Below, piece after piece: positions 57,756 to 64,000 of a DNA stretch of 64,000 nucleotides. The notes below the pieces were generated by a model, which ran no database searches, had not been told where the DNA came from, and was given only the letters and a program-made list of their open reading frames with translations. Source of the stretch: CAVXNP01 sp963763305 (lineage in GTDB: Bacteria; Pseudomonadota; Gammaproteobacteria; Xanthomonadales; Rhodanobacteraceae); the NCBI GenBank assembly GCA_963763305.1, contig CAVXNP010000001.1, forward strand, positions 1,240,001 to 1,304,000, read 5' to 3'. The translations under genes and the position numbers were made by a program. Position 1 is the stretch's first letter, and each line of letters opens with the position of its first letter.

Positions 57756-58130
57756 GAGCGTCGCGGTTGAAACCGCTCCTACAAGGTAGGCAGCACCGCG
57801 CAGGCGCACCCCTGTAGGAGCGGCTTCAGCCGCGACCGCTACCCGCCGGCCGGATCCCGCCACGGGGACAAGAGCGTCGCGGTTGAAACCGCTCCTGCAG
57901 GGTAGGCAGCGCCGCGCAGGCGCACCCCTGTAGGAGCGGCTTCAGCCGCGACCGCTACCCGCCGACCTGATCCCAACACAGGAACCAGGAGCGTCGCGGT
58001 TGAAACCGCTCCCACAGGGCAGGCAGCGCCGCGCAGGCGCACCCCTGTAGGAGCGGCTTCAGCCGCGACCGCTACCCGCCGACCGGATTCCGCCACGGGG
58101 ACAAGAGCGTCGCGGTTGAAACCGCTCCCA
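57756..58130. repeat. Tandem 116-bp array of REP-like GAGCGTCGCGGTTGAAACCGCTCC / GTAGGAGCGGCTTCAGCCGCGA elements
   Basis: GAGCGTCGCGGTTGAAACC begins at 57756, 57872, 57989 and 58105 (steps of 116, 117 and 116). Each unit contains two palindromes: GCGGTT-GAAACCGC and GCGGCTTCAGCCGC. It is intergenic between the halogenase-like gene and tdk. Confidence 0.88.
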
Positions 58131-58162
58131 CAGGGCGCGCGGGGACGCGCTGGCGCGGCAGC

Positions 58163-59505
58163 TCAGGCCTGGTCCAGCGGCGTCGTGCCGCCGGTGAATT
58201 CGGAACGCGCCTGGGCCAAGCGGTAGCGGCGCTCCTGCCGCGCGCGGCGCCAGTCGCGCAGCATGCTGATCAGGTACACCAGCTTGAACACGCGCAGCTT
58301 GCGCAGCACCAGCGGCGTGTCGAACAGGTCGCCGGCGAGCATCGAAATCACCCCCTGCTCCAGCTGCCAGGTGTTGCGCGGGCAGCGGAACATCTGCGCC
58401 ATCACCGGGCCGTTGAAGCGGTAGATGAAGAACGAGAAACGCGCCATGCCGGCGCGCTGGCGCTTTTCCAGACGACGCAGCAGTGCCTTTTCCCGGCGTG
58501 GTTCGCGCAGCGCCAGGTCGACCACCTCGGCGGCCTGCTCGGCGCCGCTCATGGCCAGGTACACGCCCGACGAAAACACCGGGTCCAGGAACGCGAACGC
58601 ATCGCCGACCAGCACCCAGCCCGGGCCGCCCATGCGGGTGGCATCGTAGGAGTAGTTGCCGGTGACGCGCACCTCGTCATCGATCAGCTGCGCCTGCGCA
58701 AGCCGCTGCCACAGCGCCGGATTGCGCTGCAGTGTCTCGAACAGGAACGCGGTGGTGCGTCCCTTGCGCTGCTTGAGGTATTCGGGCCGGCACACCGCAC
58801 CGACGCTCATCACGCCATCGGGCAGCGGGATCATCCACATCCAGCCGTGCTCGAAGCGGTAGATGCTGATGTTGCCGGCGTCATCGCCCGGGCGCAGTGC
58901 CGCGCCGCGGAAGTGGCCGAAGATCGCCGCGCTCTGGTGCTGGTCGTTCTTGCGCCGCAGCTTGCGGCGCGAGGCCAGCAACGCATCGCGGCCGCTGGCG
59001 TCGACCACGTAGCGGGCGTTGAGTCGGTAGCTTTGGCCCTCGTCGGTGCTCACCTGCAGCACCGAGGCGCGCGGACCGTGCTGCGCGACCTGCTTCACCT
59101 CGTGCCCTTCGCGCGCATCGGCGCCGCAGGAGCGTGCGTGGTCGTACAGCATCTTGTCGAAGTCCTGCCGGCGCACCTGGTAGGCGTGCGGCGGACTGTT
59201 GCCGATGGCGCGGGCGAAGGCATAGGTGTTGTAGCCGCGCTCGTTGTCGGCCTCGAAGTCGGCGCCGGCCTTGTACACGCCCATCGCGCGCACCTGGTCC
59301 AGCACGCCGAGGCGTTCGAAAACCGGCAGGTTCATCGGCAGCAGCGATTCGCCGATGTGGAAGCGCGGATGGCGCGCCTTCTCCAGCGCCACCACGCCGA
59401 TAGCCGCGGCGCGCCAGCAGCGCAGGCGATGGTGCTGCCGGCCGGGCCGCCGCCGATCACCGCCACGTCGCACGATTCGTCCGCGCCGATCGCCTGTTCG
59501 CTCAT
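58163..59505 (-). CDS. FAD-dependent halogenase-like oxidoreductase (two frameshifts near 59405-59428)
   Basis: About 446 aa when repaired. The N-terminal dinucleotide motif VIGGGPAGST is at residues 13-22. WMWMIP in the middle matches WxWxIP of flavin-dependent tryptophan halogenases, with GESLLP, VVDASGRDALLA, and GDAFAFLDPVFSSGVYLAM typical of the same superfamily. The reading frame shifts twice between TIAC and VVALEKARHPRF: one extra G in TGCGCTG and one in ATCGGCG. Removing both gives ACLLARRGYRVVALE and 447 codons exactly. Relatives include halogenases and lipid or isoprenoid oxidoreductases, so halogenation is not assured. Start ATG 59505. It is divergent from rep. Confidence 0.82.
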
Positions 59506-59636
59506 TGCCGTCGCCCGATTGCCCCTGCCCAGGCGGCGATTATGGCGCAAGCGCCAAGCCGGTCACACGGCCTCGTCCGGGCCGCGGGCGGACGCTCTGC
59601 TACCATCGGCCGCCGCCCTTCGCATCGCCTCGATCC

Positions 59637-61620
59637 ATGCTCAATCCGCAACAATTGGCTGCCGTGGAACACTGCGACAGCCCACTGCTGGTGCTGGCCG
59701 GCGCCGGCTCGGGCAAGACCAGCGTGATCACCCAGAAGATCGCCTGGCTGATCGCCCGCAAGCGCCTGGCGCCGTCGAAGATTGCCGCCATCACGTTTAC
59801 CAACAAGGCCGCCCGCGAGATGCGCGAGCGCGTGGCGGCGCTGGTGAGCAACGACGATGCGCAGGCGCTGACGGTGTCCACCTTCCACGCGCTGGGCCTG
59901 CGCTTCCTGCAGATCGAGCACGAGCGGGCCGGATTGCGCCGCGGCTTTTCGGTGCTGGACGCGGACGACAGCGGCGCCATCGTCAAGGAGCTGGCGCCCA
60001 AGGGCGTGAAGAACGACGTGCTGTTCGGCCTGCGCAACCTGCTCAGCCAGGCCAAGAACAGAGGCCTGTCGCCGGAACAGGCGCTGGCCGCCGCACGCAG
60101 CCCGCGCGAGCTGGAGGCGGCGACCATCTACGAGATGTACCAGCAGCGGCTGGCCGCCTTCAACGCGGTGGACTTCGACGACCTGATCCGGCTGCCGCTG
60201 CGCATCCTGGAGAGCGACGCCGAGTGCCGCGACGGCTGGCGCGAGCGCCTGCGCTACCTGCTGGTGGACGAGTACCAGGACACCAACGACGCGCAGTACC
60301 GCCTGCTCAAGGCACTCACCGGCGAGCGCGGCGGGATCACCTGCGTGGGCGACGACGACCAGTCGATCTACGCCTGGCGCGGCGCCAATCCGGAGAACAT
60401 CGACCAGCTCGGCCGCGACTGGCCCAACCTGCGGGTGATCAAGCTGGAGCAGAATTACCGCTGCGGCAAGCGCATCCTGCGCGCGGCCAACGCGCTGATC
60501 GCGAACAACCCGCACCTGCACGAAAAGAAGCTGTGGAGCGAGCACCCCGAGGGCGCGCCGATCCGGGTGATCGAGTGCAAGGAGGCCGAGCACGAAGCCG
60601 AACGCGTGGCCGCGATCGCCACCACCCTGGCCGAGAAGCACAAGGCGCGCTGGCACGACATCGCGATCCTGTACCGCGGCAACTTCCAGGCGCGGCCGCT
60701 GGAGAAGGCGCTGCGCCTGGCGCGCGTGCCCTACCACCTGACCGGCGCGCTGAGCTTCCTGGACCGCGCCGAGGTCAAGGACCTGCTGTGCTACCTGCGC
60801 CTGCTGACCAACCCCAGCGATGACGCCGCGTTCCTGCGCGTGGTCAACGTGCCCAAGCGCGAGATCGGCGCGACCACGCTGGAGAAGCTGGGACAGATGG
60901 CGCAGTCGCGGCACAGCTCGCTGCTGGACGCCATCCGCAGCGACAGCGTCTTGCGCCAGCTGACCCCGCGCCCGGCCGCGGCGCTGGCCTCGTTCGCCAC
61001 GCTTGCTGGACGAACTGCGCAGCGCCTCGCTGCACCAGAGCGCCGCCGAGCTGGTGGAGACCATCCTGCAGCGCACCCGTTACGCCGAGCAGATCGCCGC
61101 CAGCACCACCGACAACGCCGTGCGCGAGCGCAAGCTGGCCAACCTGAAGGAACTGGCCGACTGGTTCCGCGCCATGCAGAAAGGCGGCAACAGCGCCGGC
61201 GACCTGGCCTCGCAGCTGGCCCTGCTCAGCCACGCCGACCGCGACGAGCCGGGCAACGCGGTGCGCATGATGACCCTGCACGCGGCCAAGGGGCTGGAGT
61301 TCCGCTTCGTCTTCATCGTCGGCTGCGAGGACGGCACCCTGCCGCACGAGGGCGCCATCGACGAGGGCCGCATCGAGGAAGAGCGGCGCCTGATGTACGT
61401 GGGCATCACCCGCGCCAAGGAATTGCTGACGCTGTCCTGGTCGGCCCGCACCAAGCGTTACGGCGAGATCCACACCAACCAGCCCAGCCGTTTCCTGCAG
61501 GAACTGCCGCAGGCGGACCTGCACTGGCAGGGCAAGGATCCCGAAGCGGACAAGGAAGTAGTGCGCGAGACCGCCGAGTCGCACATGGCCAGGATCAAGG
61601 CGATGCTGGCCGGCAGCTGA
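59637..61620 (+). CDS. rep: ATP-dependent DNA helicase Rep (one frameshift near 61003)
   Basis: About 660 aa when repaired (E. coli Rep has 673). UvrD/Rep superfamily-1 motifs are: Q motif LNPQQLAAVEH, Walker A AGAGSGKTS (22-30), VSTFHALGLRFL (Ia), VDEYQDTN (Walker B), GDDDQSIYAWRGA (III), LEQNYRCGKRIL (IV), MTLHAAKGLEF (V) and EEERRLMYVGITRAKE (VI). One extra T in ACGCTTGCTGG at about 61003 breaks the frame; removing it gives FATLLDELRSAS and 661 codons. Rep unwinds DNA 3'-5' and helps replication forks pass obstacles. It is divergent from the FAD oxidoreductase. The gene is likely essential for normal growth, so a true lesion would be surprising. Confidence 0.92.
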
Positions 61621-61645
61621 GCCGGATCGTCGCGCGGCGGCGCCG

Positions 61646-63261
61646 ATGAGCGCGCCTGACCCCCTGCACGCTGCAGCAGCAGGCCGGCGCCGCGTTCAAC
61701 CGCGGCGACTGGCCGCGCGCGCGCGACACTGGCGCTGCGCGCGCTCGACCGACGGCGCCCAGCGCCGGCATGCACTACGTCGCCGGCATCGCCTGTCTGC
61801 GAGCTGCAGCAGTTGCCCCATGCGCTGCGGCACCTGCGCGATCGCCGCCGTGCGGCGCCGCGGCAGCGCCGGCTTCGCCGCGCAACTGGCGCGTCGCGCT
61901 GGCGCTGGCGCGTGCTGCATCGCGAGGCGCTGGCCGCGGCCGACCACGCAGCTGGCGCTGGCCCGGACCGACGCGCCGCGACGCTCGACACACTGGGCGT
62001 GGTCTACACCCAGGCCGACGCCTACGCCAAGGCGGCCGATCGCGTTCGCCGGGCGGTGGCGCGGCAGCCGGGCTGGCCACCTAGCCACTTCAACCTGGCC
62101 ACCGCGCATGGTCGCGACCGGCGACCTGGACGGCGCCGAGCAGCACGCTCGAGACCTGCCTGGGGCTGGACCCGACCCTGTGGCAGGCGCACCTCACCCT
62201 GGCCCAGCTGCAGACGGCAGAGCCCGGTCGACAACCACCTGCCGCGCCTGCAGTCGCTGCTGGCCGCGCGCGCCGGCCGATGCGGACGCCGCGCTGTATC
62301 CTGCAACCTGGCGCTGGCCAAGGAATACGAGGACCTGGGCCAGTATCGACCGCGCCTTCGCCTGTCTGGCCGCGGCAAGGCGGCCGGCGGCGCGGGGCGC
62401 GCCTACCGCATCGAACGCGACCAGCGCGCTGTTCGAGGCGCTGATGCGCGCCTTCCCCGACACCGGCGCCCGACCCCGCCGGAGGCGATCCCAGCGCCGG
62501 CGCCCGATCTTCGTGGTCGGCATGCCGCGTTCGGGCACCACGCTGGTCGAGCGCATCCTCACCGCGCATCCGCCGTGCTACGCCGCCGGCGAGCTGCTGA
62601 ACTTCGGGGTGGTGCTGAAGCGCCTTCCGGCAGCCGCACGCCGCTGCTGCTGGACCCCGATACGGTGGCCCGCGCTCGCGCGGAGCTGACCCGCGGCGCT
62701 GGGCAGCGCGTACCTGGCCAGCACCCTGCCCGGCCACCGCGGCGCGCCGCGCTTCGTCGACAAGCTGCCGCACAACTTCCTCTATGCCGGCTTCATCGCC
62801 GCACGCGCTTGCCCAAGGCACGCATCATCTGCCTGCGACGCGATCCGCTGGACACCTGCCTGGGCAATTTCCGCCAGCTGTTCGCGCCGCAGCTCGCCGC
62901 TACTACGACTACTCGTTCGACCTGCTCGACACCGGCCGCTACTACGTGCTGTTCGACTGCGCTGATGGCGCATTGGCAGCCGGGTGCTTCCCGGGACGCA
63001 TCCTGGAGGTGAGCTACGAGGCGCTGGTGCGGCGCCCGGAGGCCGAGATCGCGCCGGCTGCCTGCGACACTGCCGGCTGCCCTGGCACGCCGACTGCCTG
63101 CACTTCGAGCGCAACCGGGCGCCGGTGGCCACCGCCAGTGCGGTGCAGGTGCGCTCGCCGATCCACCGCGGCGCGATCGGCCGCTGGCGCAACTATGCGA
63201 ACGAGACTGGCACCGCTGCGCGGCCTGTTGCGCGACGCCGGCATGCGCGCTGCCCGACTGA
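61646..63261 (+). pseudogene. TPR-sulfotransferase family gene with many indels
   Basis: Pieces in all three frames join into one protein: LQQQAGAAFNRGDWPRA (start, TPR-like), then Ala-rich TPR helices, then RRPIFVVGMPRSGTTLVERILTAHP (PAPS-binding loop of sulfotransferases) near 62500, FVDKLPHNFLYAGFIA near 62755, KARIICLRRDPLDTCLGNF near 62815, YYDYSFDLL near 62907, ILEVSYEALV near 63000 and ADCLHFERN near 63095. I count at least ten frame changes in 1.6 kb, far more than elsewhere. The family is a TPR-domain sulfotransferase, whose substrate is unknown. It is either a dead gene or a badly resolved segment. It lies 25 bp after the rep stop. Confidence 0.75.
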
Positions 63262-63295
63262 CATCACGGCCCCGCCGACGCCGGCCGTCGTTACC

Positions 63296-64000
63296 TCAGA
63301 ACCGGTAGTTCGCCTCCAGGTAGATGGCCCGTCCGTAGACGTTGTAGTTGCTGGTGTTGTACGGCGTGTCCGAGGTGCCCGGGTAGCTGACATCCGGCGG
63401 CGGCATCTTGTTGAACACGTTGTCGACCAGCAGCGACAGGCCCAGGTTCTCGACCGGGTTGTAGGTCACACTGACGTTGTACAGGATCCACGGTGGCAGG
63501 CGGCCGGCACCCTCGGTCGCTGTAGTCGTCGGTGATGGTCGCCAGGTAGTTCGGTGCGCTGCCATAGCGGTTGAAGTACACCGTGCCGCTCCACTGCTTG
63601 TTCGGCGTCCAGGTCAGCGAGCCGTTGACCTTCGACTTGAAGTCGGTGGTGTAGTACGGGTGCCGCAGCAGGTCCAGCATCGGGTCGGTCGGGTAAGCCT
63701 GGTAGGCGTGCTTGAGCACGTCGCTGTAGGACGTCTGCACCGCCAGCTGGCCAAACCGGCCGACGTCGAAGACGTAGCTGAAGTTCGCCACCACCGCGTT
63801 GACCTGCTCGTTGGACACGTTCACCTTGGGCGTGGAGATCTCCTGGATCTGGCCGAGCAGGGCCGGGTTGGTGGACACGCCGCGGACGATCTTGCTGAAG
63901 GCGTTCTGGCAGGTGGCCGAGGTCATGTCCAGGGTGCCGATGTCGCACAGGTATTCGACCTGGGACAGGTTGTCCGAGCTCTCGGTATTGACCTCGTTGT
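63296..64000 (-). CDS. TonB-dependent outer membrane receptor, C-terminal part (runs off the right edge)
   Basis: The last ~235 residues of a beta-barrel. VVANFSYVFDVGRFGQLAVQTSYS, DFKSKVNGSLTWTPNKQWSGTVYFNRYG and LGLSLLVDNVFNKMPP are alternating-polarity strands. The end AIYLEANYRF has the terminal Phe needed for BAM insertion. VENLGLSLLVDNVFNK is the usual penultimate-strand motif of TonB receptors. A frame change occurs near 63522 between DDYSDR and AGRLPPWILYN. The plug and TonB box lie outside the window, so the ligand cannot be judged. Convergent with the sulfotransferase gene, 34 bp apart. Confidence 0.85.

Noticed and set aside
57839..58096. An 85-codon frame in the 116-bp REP array
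   Set aside because: It is translated tandem repeat, not a protein.

Overview
The window is about 64 kb of very GC-rich DNA. It most likely comes from a gammaproteobacterium of the order Xanthomonadales (Lysobacterales), probably Rhodanobacteraceae. The grounds are codon use, palindromic repeats of the GTAGGGTGGGCTTCAGCCCACC and GTAGGAGCGGCTTCAGCCGCGA types in many gaps, ESPR-type autotransporters, and a core gene complement (queF, mutM, gnd, tdk, rep, nagA) typical of that group. No complete insertion sequence, integrase, CRISPR array or rRNA was seen.

Layout. 0-2.4 kb: end of an unknown gene, queF (frame broken twice), a lipoprotein and a CsbD protein. 3.2-18.2 kb: an AraC regulator, then two giant type Va autotransporters on opposite strands, converging on a small DUF2383-like gene. 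Both passengers are built from a 64-residue (192-bp) PATR module. 18.5-24 kb: a DUF488 protein, an exported protein with one CxxCH motif, a relic of a second DUF488 gene and an ABC-F ATPase.

24.3-32.6 kb is the most interesting part. Seven minus-strand genes, mostly overlapping by ATGA/GTGA or a few bases, encode a ketosynthase III, an OleD-like extended SDR, an MBL hydrolase, an F390-synthetase-like adenylating enzyme, an ATP-grasp ligase, a FemAB/GNAT-like transferase and a Rieske oxygenase. A divergent XRE regulator sits next to a GTATCA-N5-TGATAC palindrome. This reads as a small natural-product or specialised-lipid pathway that I cannot match to a characterised system.

32.7-41.8 kb: tRNA-Arg(CCG), two tandem secreted M61 peptidases, small membrane proteins, a DUF6058-like protein, an FMN reductase and a VOC protein. 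42-47 kb: an apparent operon of alkaline phosphatase, glycerophosphodiester phosphodiesterase, lysoplasmalogenase (YhhN/TMEM86) and a sterol-desaturase/AGMO-like hydroxylase, which together suggest dismantling of ether phospholipids. 48-55 kb: a GH20 hexosaminidase lipoprotein divergent from nagA (amino-sugar catabolism), then gnd-mutM. 55-64 kb: tdk, a hypothetical gene and an APC-type permease in one operon, a flavin halogenase-like oxidoreductase, rep, a shattered TPR-sulfotransferase and the 3' part of a TonB-dependent receptor.

Quality note. At least ten otherwise well-conserved genes are interrupted by single-base indels, mostly an extra G or C. In autotransporter 2 the indel is visible as one 193-bp unit in an array of exact 192-bp units. 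I infer that many are consensus errors rather than true pseudogenes. For these genes I give the full span and state where the frame shifts.
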